64,000 bases of DNA from Pyronema omphalodes (taxonomy: Eukaryota > Ascomycota > Pezizomycetes > Pezizales > Pyronemataceae), in assembly GCA_024516155.1 (NCBI GenBank), contig JAJJXM010000088.1, positions 122,780-186,779 of the forward strand, read 5' to 3'. Positions within the stretch are counted from its first letter, which is position 1, and each line of letters starts with the position of its first letter. Shown piece after piece: positions 12,061 to 22,345 of this stretch. Under the pieces are notes generated by a model. It saw only the letters and a program-made list of their open reading frames with translations. It was not told the origin of the DNA and did not search any database. The position numbers and the translations under genes are program-made.

Positions 12061-12508
12061 AAGAAGAAAAAACACCAGAATGTATTTAAACCAGAAGCAA
12101 ACTGTCGATAGGATAGGACAAAGATGGATTCGAAGAAGGGAGGATATGCTACATTTTCTGACTTTTCTTTTACATTATGTTTTCCTTTGTATCACGAATG
12201 ACGAAAAGGGAGAGGAGAGATGGGAAAGTCAAGGAGCCGGGGATGGGTGTGTTTCTGTATTTTCTCATTTCCTTTGTTTTCCTTTACTTTTCTTATTATT
12301 ATCAGAGTTTCAGGCGGTAGAAACTGGGGAAGGGTGGAGGAAAGATACTAGAGCAAACAGGGCTCACGGACACAGTGACGAGATGGACAGACACAGACAG
12401 AAAGACAGAGGCGACTACTGCCAGAAACTTAGATAGACCGCTCTGGGGCGTACCCAGTGGCCATCGGAGTCACTCCCGATGGTCAGCATTGTACCTTAAA
12501 GTAGTACC
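12060..12508 (+). other. LINE-B 3' UTR
   Basis: Non-coding. The end (ctctggggcgtacccagtgg.. to the stem-loop) resembles the AAAT-tailed LINE-D and HL2-HL5 ends more than the AACA-tailed ones. Confidence 0.6.
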
Positions 12509-12533
12509 CGCCATAACCTTACGGTTGCAAGCG
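12509..12533 (+). other. 3' terminal stem-loop of LINE-B (CGC/GCG type)
   Basis: CGC/GCG outer stem, AACC/GGTT inner stem, TTAC loop, followed by (AAAT)n to 12563. Confidence 0.7.
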
Positions 12534-12576
12534 TGTATGACAAATAAATAAATAAATAAATAAGCTGTGGACATTC

Positions 12577-13682
12577 TAGGCTTGATAGCTAGTGTCCCAA
12601 GAAATGCTTTCCAGGTCGTACTTGTGAACCTGGAGTCCCTATCCGAAACAATGTCTGTAGGTAGCCCATGTAACTTCCAAATTTCCTTAGCAAAGATTCT
12701 AACAAGGTCTGCAGTTGTCTTGCCGTCTTTTTGCAATGGTATGAAGTGGGCCATTTTCGAAAATCGATCAACTACTACCCAGAGTTGATCACATCCATTT
12801 GATTCCGGTATGTCTGTAATAAAATCCATGGCGATTGATTGCCATGGGGCATGAGGTAATTCCAAAGGTTGAAGTAATCCATACTTCAGGTGCCGCGCCT
12901 TTTTGTCCCTTTGACATTCCATACAACTCTTCACATAATTTATTATTCCTTCTTCCATGTTTGGCCACCAGAAGTTCCTTCGAATTAATTCAATAGTTTT
13001 GTCTTGTCCGAAGTGACCTGCAATTTTAGAGTCATGTTCGGATTCAAGAACCGTATTTACCAAATCCTTTGGTACCCATAGTTTTTCTTTTCGATAGAGT
13101 ATGCCATCCTCTATCATCAGTGGTTCCTTTATTTTCTTCGTTGCCTCCACGTAAATCTGATCCAGTTTTCCAGCTTCCTTAACCATCTTCAAAAATTCTG
13201 CTGACCATTTAACCAAGGGAATAGAGGAAAGACGTGCTGAAGAAATGATAAAAGAAGTTCCTTCTCCAGCGGTGCTGATTGACGAAATTGATGCAACATG
13301 GCTTTGATGCAGGATCGTCGTAATCGGCTGATCTTCACCTCCCCCCTTTTCAGGGCGGAACTCCGGACGCCTAGATAAAGCATCAGGTTTCCCATTCTTT
13401 ACCCCAGGTCTGTAATAGATTTTGAAGTCAACGCCAGCAAGCTCTTGAGCCCATCTAGCTTGACGTCGATTGAGTACTTTTGTTGTTGTAAAATACTCAA
13501 GGTTTTGGTGGTCGCTGTAAACTTCCACAGTAAACATTGCTCCTTCAAGATATCTCCTCTATACTTTAAATGAGTCCACGACAGCTAATAGCTCTTTGTC
13601 GTGAATCTCATAATTTATCTCAGCACGAGTGAACTTTCTTGAATGAAAAGCAATTGGATGCAACTTTCCATCATCCCCTTTC
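12577..13682 (-). pseudogene. gypsy-1 RNase H end and integrase N-terminal half
   Basis: Read leftward from the LINE-C target site: end of RT-RNase H ([28 protein letters not shown] near 13580), a TAG at 13559-13561 where related elements have Trp, the EVYSDHQNLEYF motif near 13500, RRQARWAQEL, the integrase HHCC zinc region (HFGQDKTIELI to CMECQR, about 13010-12920), and the core Asp residues (AMDFITDIP near 12830; VSDRDSRF near 12640). It ends at the LINE-B target site inside MSTA and continues at 5910. The TGG-to-TAG change is a G-to-A on the coding strand. Confidence 0.85.
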
Positions 13683-14119
13683 AACACCACACAGCAACCG
13701 CTGACCCCCCCCTGCATTTGCGACGACAACAACAATTTCCCCGATTTTCGAATCGGCAATCGATTTCTTACCTCGGAATTACCCCGAATCTCGATTTTCG
13801 GAACCCAGCTACCGTTTACCGTTGAGATTCAGCGGAAAAACGCGATTCTGGGACCTCCGGGCCGGATTCCGGGCACTTTCATCAACGCCGCTCCACCACC
13901 CGCCCCCCCAATCATCAAACCGACCTTATTTTCGGTTTCGGCATACCGAAATCCCCCCCCCCCCCCCAAATCCCCCCCCCACCAGCAGCACTGGTTGTGG
14001 TGATCCCCCAAATTTCCCCCCCTCCGGACCCCTTTCCTCGCGAGAAATTTTCGTGCTCGCTTAGCAAGAGCCTCCTCACGTGACTCTTCGCCATCGCTTA
14101 CCTCACCACCGGTTAAGCG
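13683..14119 (+). promoter_or_regulatory. LINE-C 5' UTR with C-runs
   Basis: It opens cagcaaccgctgaccccccc then ctgcatttgcgacgacaac, comparable to the HL start gcgaccccccccctgcattc. A second C18-type tract lies at about 13952-13970. Promoter activity is inferred only. Confidence 0.45.
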
Positions 14120-15828
14120 ATGGACGCTAACGCACCCATCCCCGCCACGCCCTCGCGTATGCAGGTACCCGAGAATATTTTTAGCCCCGACGAGCTTTCC
14201 CAAATCAACGCCCCGCACGCTGGCTCCTCCGCCATCGCGACCTCTAAGAAATCAACGACCGCCTCCGGAAAAGTCACCAAACCCCCCGCCAAAAAATCCG
14301 CCTCTAGACGTGACCTCGACCTCCTCCGCAAAAATGTCACCCGACCGAAAACAAACACCCACGTGAACCTCGATGGGACCCCCGTCGAAACAATGCCGAC
14401 CGCCATGGACACTGACAGCTGCCCCGACACCGACTCCGAATCCGACTCTGACCTGAACCTCGACGACAGCCAGCACGCAATAACTGCTTCCGACGTCAAC
14501 CCCAACCCCAGCCTCAGCCCGACAACGACCTCCTCTCAGCCATCGCCACCATGATTTCGAAAAACACCAACGACGCGCTCCGACCTATTGTCCATTCCAT
14601 CGCCACCATCAACAAAAGACTCGACAAAATCACAAAACCCAGCCCGCCCCCTCCGACACAGCCCCAACGTCAACCCCACCCCGAACAAACGACCACCGCC
14701 AACTCACCCCCCGACGACCTCAAATACTGGAAAGAACGATGCCGACTCCTGGAAAACGCCCTTCGCCACCACAACATCGCCATACCGACCTCCACCACTA
14801 CTCGCCGCCACAACCCCCCCACGACCACTCACCAGCCGTGGACCTCCGGCACAACCGTCGCTGATCTCTCCTTCCCCGCCCACGCCCCCAAAAGCAACCC
14901 CCCCGCAAAACCGCACCCCGGACGCCAACGCACCCGCCCCCAGGAAATCCTCCTGCCCTGCCCCAACCCTGCGGAAATCGACGTCAATACCAAAGCCCAA
15001 CTGGGAAGGGCGATCAACGCTGCACTCACCCAGACGCAGGCGCCGCCTCACATGGCTGTCGCCACGATCAGACAAGCCTCATCAGGAAACCTCATCGTGA
15101 CCATGACAGACGGCACCACTGAATCCGAGCTGACCAAGAACCTAGGGACCATACACACAGCGACGCAACAGGTCAACACCTCCATCGCCGCACCCCGCCT
15201 GAACGAGCGGTGGTATAAGCTCGCAGTTCATGGAATCCCCACGAGCCAATACCCCGACTCCCCCGACGCAATGCGCCTCCTCCAAGAGGAGATCGAACGC
15301 AGCAACGGACATGTCACCCTGGCGCAACCCCCCCGATACATGACGACCGCGGAGAAACGTGTGGGCAAGGAAGCGTCCAGTGTGGTTATTGCGGTACGTA
15401 CCGCCGAAGAGCTCGCACACCTGAAGCGCAAACGAGTCATGGTACTCTTCGAGCCCCGAAGAGTCACCGAGTACCACTCTGCCCGACGGACCGACCAGTG
15501 TCGGCGCAGCTTGCTCTTTGGCCACCACTATACCAACTGCACTGGACCGCAAGGCCCCACCTGCGGAATCTGCGGCCAAAACCCCCCCACAGACGACCAC
15601 GCCTGCAACGACTGCCCCCAAAACAAAGGTAAGAGTTGTGAACACACTAGGTACCATTGCAAAAACTGCGCGGACGCCAACCTCCCCGACCTCGACCACC
15701 CAGGCTTCAGCAAGCAATGCCCCGTACGCATCCGCATATTCAAAGAAGCCTGGACAGCGTCACAAAACCCCGCCGCCGCCCCACCGAACCCAGCCGACAG
15801 AGACACTGAGATGAACGCCCATGTCTAG
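14120..15828 (+). pseudogene. LINE-C ORF1, frameshifted, one knuckle Cys lost
   Basis: ATG at 14120. The first frame (Ser/Thr/Asp-rich, with a DTDSCPDTDSESDSDLN acidic stretch) ends at 14554. The rest of the protein is open in the next frame, readable from before 14500 (PDNDLLSAIATM) to the TAG at 15828. The shift lies around 14460-14510. The conserved core includes LLPCPNPAEI near 14950, PPRYMTTAEKRVGK near 15330, and knuckles from 15497. In the first knuckle CRRC has become CRRS. The stop overlaps the ORF2 ATG (ATGTCTAG). Confidence 0.8.
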
Positions 15829-18800
15829 CTACAACAGACTGGCAGCAACCATACGGATCGTCTCCCACAACGTGAACCGACAACGAACAGCACTCGATGC
15901 GCTGCTGAATAGCGCACACAACACAGCCGACATAATCCTAATACAAGAAATTCACATAACCGACATAACATACGCCACCACACACCCATCTTTCACACTG
16001 GTCTTGCCACCGCGTGGAGATAGAACCACCAACAGAACAGCCGCCTACGTGACCAGGACAAACCCATACCTCAGGGTTTCTCAGCGCACCGATATATGCG
16101 CGGATCCTGACCTCCAGGTCCTTGAGGTAGGCACCGACTTAATTCCTTCTTTCTTTCTTTTTAATATATACAACGAAAAACACCCCGAAAGCAATATTTA
16201 TACCATCCCGAGAGCCCTCACCCCCCTCCCCCTCCCCCGCAGGTGCATCATCACAGGTGACCTCAACGCTCACCATGCCCTGTGGAACTCCTCCACACGT
16301 TCCCCCACCCGCGCTACCGAAATAGTTGACCTCATCGAACAACGAGACTGGACCCTCGTGTCCGTCCCTGACATTCCCACCTACTACTACAACCAAGGCC
16401 GCAGTTCTTCCGTCCTCGACCTGACCCTAGCATCACCCCACATGGCAGAGGAAACAATCAACTGGGCAATTGACGACGACAACGCTACGGGATCTGACCA
16501 TGAAGTCATACGTTTCGAAGTGCACACAACCCACCCAGACGCTGAAACAACCCCCCCAACAAACCGACTGAACTGGAAAAAGACGGACTGGGAGCTCTTC
16601 GCCGAAACCCTCCGTGCCTCGTGCTTAGCCCTCACACCATCATGGACACAATACCGCAACCACCCTACTACAGACAACCTCGATGCGTGGGCGGAGTCAA
16701 TACGTGATGCCATCCTTAATGCCGCGACCACGTCCACCCCCGTACTACAAGTGACCCCACAATCGAAGAGATGGTGGACCGCAGAAGTCACCGAGGCAAG
16801 GAAAAAGATGACCAAAGCAAGACGTAAGTGGAAACGCAAACGTGACGATAGATCCCAGCTAAACTACAAACAACACCGAAACGAATACCACAGGACCATT
16901 CGAACGGCGAAAGATGCAAAGTGGAAGGAATATCTTTCCCAAGCCGAAGGACCCGATGTGTGGCAGGCGTTTAGGTACACCAACCCTCGGCGTTCTCAGC
17001 TAACACCAAACCTCCGCGCAATGATAAACGGCCAAGAAACAATCTGCAGCTCCTTCGACGCAAAGGTAGAGGCCTTCCAAAAGTTGTTTCCCCCGCCGCC
17101 GCCACCACCGCCTCCGTCCGTCCTCCCCCCACGCCGCGAGTTGCAGTGGACAACCTTTACACCGACAGAGGTAGAAACAGCGATATTCTCCTCCTCGCCG
17201 ACGAAGGCGCCCGGACCCGATGGGCTCACATTCGCCTGCCTGCGCCAAGCATACCTTGCCATCCCCAAACACATGAACAACCTCTACGCCACATTAGGGA
17301 CGGTAGGCTACCATCCGCGATGCTGGCGCCAGGCCACCACAGTCATTATCGCCAAACCTAACAAGCCGGATTACAGCAATCCAAAAGCATACCGCCCGAT
17401 TGCGCTCCTAAACTGCCTTGGGAAGACCCTCGAAAAACTAATGGCAACTCGCCTAGGCACGATGGCAGACTCTCACGACTTACTACATAGAGACCAAATA
17501 GGTGGACGCCCGCAGAGATCAGCAATTGACGCGGCGATGGCGCTGGTGCACGACGTCGAGATTGGGAAATCTCACGGAATGCTGACCTCTGCCCTCTTCC
17601 TCGATGTTCGTGGAGCGTTCGACAACGTCTCTGCTGACCGCCTCCAACAAACATTACGACAGCTTGGGTGCCCGCGACCAGTAGTATCGTGGTGCCAGTC
17701 TTTCCTCGCAGATCGCACGATCGCTCTAGCGTTCGACGGGCGAACTGACACGCAACGCCCAGTGCAAACAGGCATCCCACAATGTTCCCCTGCATCCCCC
17801 ATACTTTTCTTATTATACCTCCGCCCATTATTCGACGAACTAGCGCAGGTACACCCGTACGCCTGGACACCTAGCTACATTGACGACGTAGCGATCGTCG
17901 TCCAGGGACGCACCAGAAAAGCGAACGCCCGCGCACTTGAGAACATCACGACAACAGCCTTTCGGTGGGCCGACGCAAACGCCGTTGCATTTGACGATGC
18001 CAAGTCAGAGCTCCTGCATTTCCACTGGGCACGCACCGATAGCATCACTGAGGAGGAAAAAGTTAAGTTACCAAACGGTACAGTTATCACACCGGGAACA
18101 CAAGGAGGAGAGAAGGATGTTGTGAGGTGGATAGGCCTGTATTTAGATAGGAAACTTAACTTTAGAAAACATGTAGCTAGACGAGTAACCGCCGCGCAAA
18201 GAACTCTGAACGCACTGTGTAGGTTAGCACGGTACGAAACAGGTCTGTCCCCCGCTGCTACAAGACTAATCTACCAGGCGTGTGTCCAGTCGAGAGCAGA
18301 CTACGGCGCAGAGATATGGTGGAACCACCAAAAAGACCTTGCCCGCACCCTCCAGAATCAACAGAACACCGCCCTCCGCAGGATTCTCAACGCTTTCGCC
18401 TCTACTCCGATCCTGGCCCTCCACAACGAATCCGCACTCCCTCCCGTCACAATACGTCTTGACAACCGCCAGCGGAAATACGCCCTGCGCACCCTCATCT
18501 TACCCGCCTCGCACCCTGTCATCACACGCTGCCCCGTCTCGTTTCCCGCCCCGAGTATCGATGATGCCTCCATCAACCCGGACACCGAGTACGACCACCC
18601 GTGGCACGTCCCAGGACAAGCCCCGTCCCGCCTCCTGCACGTCATCAGCACCCTCTCCCCGTGGGTCCAACCAAACGCCGAAATCGAGGACACCTCCCAA
18701 AACATCCCCGACGACGACCTCGCCCCTACATTAAAGATCGACATCTCCTCCTCCCCGAAGGCTGACGCTGCCGACGACCACCTCCTCCTCCTCCACGCCC

Positions 18801-19741
18801 TTCGCCAACGATCGGATACTATCCTACTGTACACGGACGGCTCTCAACTTGACGGCATAACAGGCGCAGGATACACCATCCCCCACGGGCTGCCACGACC
18901 TGTCAACTCCATAGTGCCCATGGGTGACAGAACAGAAGTCTTCGACGCGGAAGTTATGGCCATCCACGAAGGACTCCGGACATGCCTGACACACATTCGA
19001 CGCAACGACCAATACGACAAACACATCCACGTTTTTACCCACAACCAGGCCGCGATACGTCGAGCCTCTCACCTCCGTCGAGGCCCCGGCCAGGAGCTCG
19101 CCTGGGCCATCCACAACACCGCTCACGACCTTCACACTTACGGTACCTCAATTACCATCCACTGGGTCCCAGGACACACCAGCGTCCCCGGAAACGAAGC
19201 CGCCGACGAACTGGCCCGACAGGCGACAGCAGTACCGCCACGCCGACATATACCGATATCCCTCACTTGGCTGCGCCGCCGCGCTCGAGAGAGGTACACC
19301 GAAGACTGGGCTACCTGGTTCACCTCTTCCCCCCGACCGCGCACGTACACCGCCACACACCGCCGCAAAATGGACACTGCGTACACCGAAAACCCCCGCT
19401 GGATATCAACTGCAATCCTGGGTCTTCGCACCGGCCACGGGTACTTCCTCAACTGCTTGGCCCACCCTCCATCCGACGCATACCCCTCCCGCAGCTGCAG
19501 CTGCCCAATCCATCCACCGCAGACGCCTCGACACCTCCTCCTGAGCTGCCCCGAATTCCAGGCCGCTCGCTCCACACTAAGGAAGGACCTCAAACTCAGA
19601 CAACACTCCCGGGTCAACCTAAACACCATTCTGGACACCCCCTCCGGCACCAAGGCTCTTTCCACCTTTATCTCTGCAACCAAGGTTGCTACCTCGACCT
19701 GGGCACACTCCCGGCTAGAGAAGCCTCGCAGAAGGGGATAG
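15821..19741 (+). CDS. LINE-C ORF2, open but with altered catalytic residues
   Basis: 1306 codons in one frame. Endonuclease residues 1-230 (VSHNVNRQ, ILIQE, TGDLNAHH, SDHEVIRF), KAPGPDG ~466, RT YIDDVAIV ~687, RNase H ~1000-1130, C-terminal CSCPIHPPQTPRHLLLSCP. Two oddities: the conserved RT motif IPQGSPASP reads IPQCSPASP (Gly to Cys at residue ~655, codon 17783-17785), and the RNase H motif FTDNQAA reads FTHNQAA (Asp to His at ~1074, codon 19040-19042), which removes a metal-binding aspartate. The reading frame survives but activity is doubtful. Confidence 0.9.
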   Translation: MSSYNRLAATIRIVSHNVNRQRTALDALLNSAHNTADIILIQEIHITDITYATTHPSFTLVLPPRGDRTTNRTAAYVTRTNPYLRVSQRTDICADPDLQVLEVGTDLIPSFFLFNIYNEKHPESNIYTIPRALTPLPLPRRCIITGDLNAHHALWNSSTRSPTRATEIVDLIEQRDWTLVSVPDIPTYYYNQGRSSSVLDLTLASPHMAEETINWAIDDDNATGSDHEVIRFEVHTTHPDAETTPPTNRLNWKKTDWELFAETLRASCLALTPSWTQYRNHPTTDNLDAWAESIRDAILNAATTSTPVLQVTPQSKRWWTAEVTEARKKMTKARRKWKRKRDDRSQLNYKQHRNEYHRTIRTAKDAKWKEYLSQAEGPDVWQAFRYTNPRRSQLTPNLRAMINGQETICSSFDAKVEAFQKLFPPPPPPPPPSVLPPRRELQWTTFTPTEVETAIFSSSPTKAPGPDGLTFACLRQAYLAIPKHMNNLYATLGTVGYHPRCWRQATTVIIAKPNKPDYSNPKAYRPIALLNCLGKTLEKLMATRLGTMADSHDLLHRDQIGGRPQRSAIDAAMALVHDVEIGKSHGMLTSALFLDVRGAFDNVSADRLQQTLRQLGCPRPVVSWCQSFLADRTIALAFDGRTDTQRPVQTGIPQCSPASPILFLLYLRPLFDELAQVHPYAWTPSYIDDVAIVVQGRTRKANARALENITTTAFRWADANAVAFDDAKSELLHFHWARTDSITEEEKVKLPNGTVITPGTQGGEKDVVRWIGLYLDRKLNFRKHVARRVTAAQRTLNALCRLARYETGLSPAATRLIYQACVQSRADYGAEIWWNHQKDLARTLQNQQNTALRRILNAFASTPILALHNESALPPVTIRLDNRQRKYALRTLILPASHPVITRCPVSFPAPSIDDASINPDTEYDHPWHVPGQAPSRLLHVISTLSPWVQPNAEIEDTSQNIPDDDLAPTLKIDISSSPKADAADDHLLLLHALRQRSDTILLYTDGSQLDGITGAGYTIPHGLPRPVNSIVPMGDRTEVFDAEVMAIHEGLRTCLTHIRRNDQYDKHIHVFTHNQAAIRRASHLRRGPGQELAWAIHNTAHDLHTYGTSITIHWVPGHTSVPGNEAADELARQATAVPPRRHIPISLTWLRRRARERYTEDWATWFTSSPRPRTYTATHRRKMDTAYTENPRWISTAILGLRTGHGYFLNCLAHPPSDAYPSRSCSCPIHPPQTPRHLLLSCPEFQAARSTLRKDLKLRQHSRVNLNTILDTPSGTKALSTFISATKVATSTWAHSRLEKPRRRG

Positions 19742-19834
19742 ACCCCTACCGCTGACTACACTGACCGCAGTACCTTAGGAACTTTCGCGCGCGCTGATTT
19801 TGCAGTGCTTTCTTACTTAGGATTTCTGTTTTGT

Positions 19835-19852
19835 AAAAAAAAAAAAAAAAAA
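19835..19852 (+). repeat. Internal poly(A) after LINE-C ORF2
   Basis: A run of 18 A about 95 bp after the ORF2 stop and 720 bp before the true 3' end. Same relative position as in LINE-B. Confidence 0.8.
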
Positions 19853-20513
19853 GGGAACAAGAAAAAGGGGAAGGTAGAAGAGGGATAGGCGGAGAGAAAG
19901 GGAACGGGCACGCGGTGACGGGAACGGGCTGGGGTCGTTGCTTGGGTCTGCTTGGGGTTCGGGTGTTTTGAGTTTTCTTTTCTTTGTCTTTCAATTGTTT
20001 GTCTTACGGGTTGGAGTTGTTTTATGGTACGGCGGATGAGAAGGGCACGGATGGTGAATGGTGCACGGGAAGGGAGATGACGGGGACGGCAGGCGAGAGA
20101 GGGCAGACGAGTTTCTTTTGTACTTTCCTTTGTTTGGGTGCGACAATGTTTTCCTTATGTTCGAAGGGCGGGAGGAGTGCGAGGCGTTGCGAAAGGAGAG
20201 AGAGGGGCGCGGGGAAGGGGCAGAGGAGGACGACGGGAGTTTTCTTTTTCTTTTGTACGCGGAGGAAACAAAGGCGGTAAAATGGTTAAACATGGGAAGG
20301 GGAAGGGAGGAGGAAAGGGAGGAGCCCGGCGAGGCGGCCTCTGTGCAAGCAGGGCACTTGGAACATCAGACGCGCTTGGACAAGAAACCCCCGTAGTATA
20401 CAGTGGGGACAGACCCCACAACCACAACGATCAAGAGGAGGAGACTGGTAGAGGTGGAGACTGGGTTTTTGCTTTTACATTTCTTTCTTCTTCTCTTTTG
20501 TATTTATCTGTCC
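19853..20513 (+). other. LINE-C 3' UTR (source of AACA-type tails)
   Basis: G/A-rich non-coding DNA. The last ~330 bp (from about 20240) are almost identical to the ends of HL1, HL6 and HL7, and the first part is shared only with the truncated LINE-C copy. Confidence 0.7.
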
Positions 20514-20542
20514 CTTGTCATAACCTTCGGGTTGCAAACAAG
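20514..20542 (+). other. 3' terminal stem-loop of LINE-C
   Basis: CTTGT/ACAAG outer stem and AACC-TTCG-GGTT inner hairpin, then a spacer and (AACA)n to 20573. Confidence 0.7.
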
Positions 20543-20587
20543 TAATGAGAGAACAAACAAACAAACAAACAAACATCATCCCCTTTC

Positions 20588-21854
20588 TGGGACAGCACTG
20601 CCCCTAAAGCAAAATCCGAAGCATCAGTCTCAACTATACAAACCTTTCTTGGATCAAAATGACACAAGATTGGTGCACCAGTAAATCGATTCTTCAGCTC
20701 GTCAAATGCTAATTCCATAGCAACAGTCCATTCCCATTTCTTTGGATCGCCTTTCGTTCATTCTGTAAGAGGACGACATATTCTTGAGAAGTCCTTAATG
20801 AATCTCCGATAGAAGTTAGCGAATCCAAGAAAGCCTTGCACTTCCTTCAAGGACTTTCGGGGTTCCCATATAAGGACTGTTTCCACCTTGTCCTTAGCCA
20901 TTTCTATTCCATCTTCGCTTATTATATATCCCAGAAATTCCACTTTCCTTTGTCCCCAGACACATTTTTCCGGTGATATAACCAATCCATTTTCTTCCAA
21001 CCTTTTTAATACTTCTTTAACCAACTCATCATGCTTTTCTTCCGTCTCCGCATAGATGAGTACATCATCAATATATGCAATAACTCCTTGGTCCAACATA
21101 TCCCTAAAGATATGATTCATCATATCTTGGAATGTAGCCGGAGCATTGCTCAACCCAAAAGGCATAACCAAAAACTCGTATAACCCATATCGGCACCTAA
21201 AAGCCGTTTTCCATTCATCTCCTTCTTTTATCTTATTAGATGGTATCCGTTTTTCAGATCCATCTTCGTAAATATTTTGGCTCCTCTAACTCTGTCTTGT
21301 AATTCTGACATGAGTGGGAGCGGATATCGGTTGGCGATTGTTATTTTATTAGTGCCCCGATAGTCAACACATAACCGAAGACCTCTGCCATGGGCCTTTG
21401 GGACGAAAAGAATAGGAGCTGCTGCCGGTGACTTGGATGGTCTGATGTTTCCAGTTCACAGCATATCTTTTAACCATTCTCTTAATGTCTCTAGCTCAAC
21501 CTCGTTAAGAGCATAGACAGGTCCCCAAGGAGGAGTTTCTCCTTCTTTAAGGTCAATTGCATGGTCATAAGGTTTGTGTTCAGGAAGCCTATCTGCTGCT
21601 TCCTTTGTCATGATATTAATCCAACCACGAAATTTCTCAGGGACTTGTTGAAGTGCCTCTGATAGTTCTTCTGTGGTGGATACTGATGAGATATGGCCTA
21701 AAACCAAGGCTTCTGGATGGTCGAGTACATGTTTGTCGACCTGGAGGGAGAAGGCACTGGCTTGCGCCTTAGTGCACTTCTCTTTGCAACGTGTGGAAGT
21801 GAATGAGATCTGATTCTGATCTCCCCAGAGGTTGCAAGGCTGATGTTGAGCCAT
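20588..21854 (-). pseudogene. gypsy-1 reverse transcriptase
   Basis: Read leftward. The pre-RT segment to 21456 is open (LKEGETPPWGPVYALNEVEL near 21530) and ends in a TGA. RT fingers follow ([11 protein letters not shown] region, about 21395-21360) with stops and frame breaks to about 21172. The palm and thumb are open from 21171 to 20758 with MPFGLSNAPATFQ near 21160, YIDDVLIY near 21070 and [13 protein letters not shown] near 20830. The RNase H start (ETDASDFALGAVLSQ) runs to the LINE-C site at 20588 and continues at 13682. The catalytic Asp pair is present but the ORF is broken at least twice. Confidence 0.82.
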
Positions 21855-21860
21855 CCACCA

Positions 21861-22262
21861 CTATGGAAGGATAGCATCGCAGTCGCTATCTAGTGGAGCG
21901 ACTTCAAATGATTCTGCAGCAAAATGATTCTTATGCTGCAACATGAATGGAACTGTAAAGAATACTCCTGCTCCAGCAACGATTTCATTGTTAAAGTTGC
22001 GAATTTGGAGGGGGGTGTCTCTTTTGACGGTTGGAATCTTGAATTTGTGGACAAAGGCTTTGTCCAGGAGAGCAGCAGTAGAGCCTGTGTCTAAGAGGAC
22101 TCTGACTGTGCGTTGTTGATTCTTGGACCAAGTGAGAACCATATTGATTATTGGCCTCGGTCCATGGTGAGGAGGAGTCGGAGATAATTCCCTAGTTCCT
22201 GGAATAGCATCTCCATTGTTCGATCGTCGACTCTTAGTCCTGGTCGCCTCAAGGTTGTCCAT
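21861..22262 (-). pseudogene. gypsy-1 aspartic protease
   Basis: Contains VRVLLDTGSTAALLDKAFV near 22110, the retropepsin active-site Asp with the classic DTGS triad. It ends at a TAG (21861-21863) where the frame should run on into the pre-RT region (CDAILP then stop), again consistent with TGG to TAG. It would cleave Gag-Pol. Confidence 0.82.
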
Positions 22263-22345
22263 TATTTTCCTTTTTGTTCCTGCGCATTTCCCAATTATTG
22301 CGTCTTCATATGTTTCCTCCTCGGGTTACGCCTCCCTAGAGGACT

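Larger units (their letters stand above)
5911..12563 (+). mobile_element. LINE-B: full-length Tad-like LINE with perfect TSD
   Basis: A 6653-bp complete non-LTR element inserted into gypsy-1 integrase. The 13-bp duplication gctgtggacattc is present at 5898-5910 and 12564-12576 without mismatch. Order: C-rich 5' UTR, ORF1 (frameshifted), ORF2 (intact), 50-bp pure poly(A), ~450-bp 3' UTR, stem-loop, (AAAT)n tail. Perfect TSD, an intact 1330-codon ORF2 and an unbroken A50 tract argue for a fairly recent insertion. Confidence 0.92.
13683..20573 (+). mobile_element. LINE-C: full-length Tad-like LINE with TSD, AACA tail
   Basis: A 6.9-kb non-LTR element flanked by the 14-bp duplication catcatcccctttc at 13669-13682 and 20574-20587 in gypsy-1 RNase H. 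Order: C-rich 5' UTR, ORF1, ORF2, A18 run, long 3' UTR, UUCG stem-loop, (AACA)n tail. It is the best match for the tails of HL1, HL6 and HL7 and for the truncated copy at 24463-25658. Confidence 0.92.
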
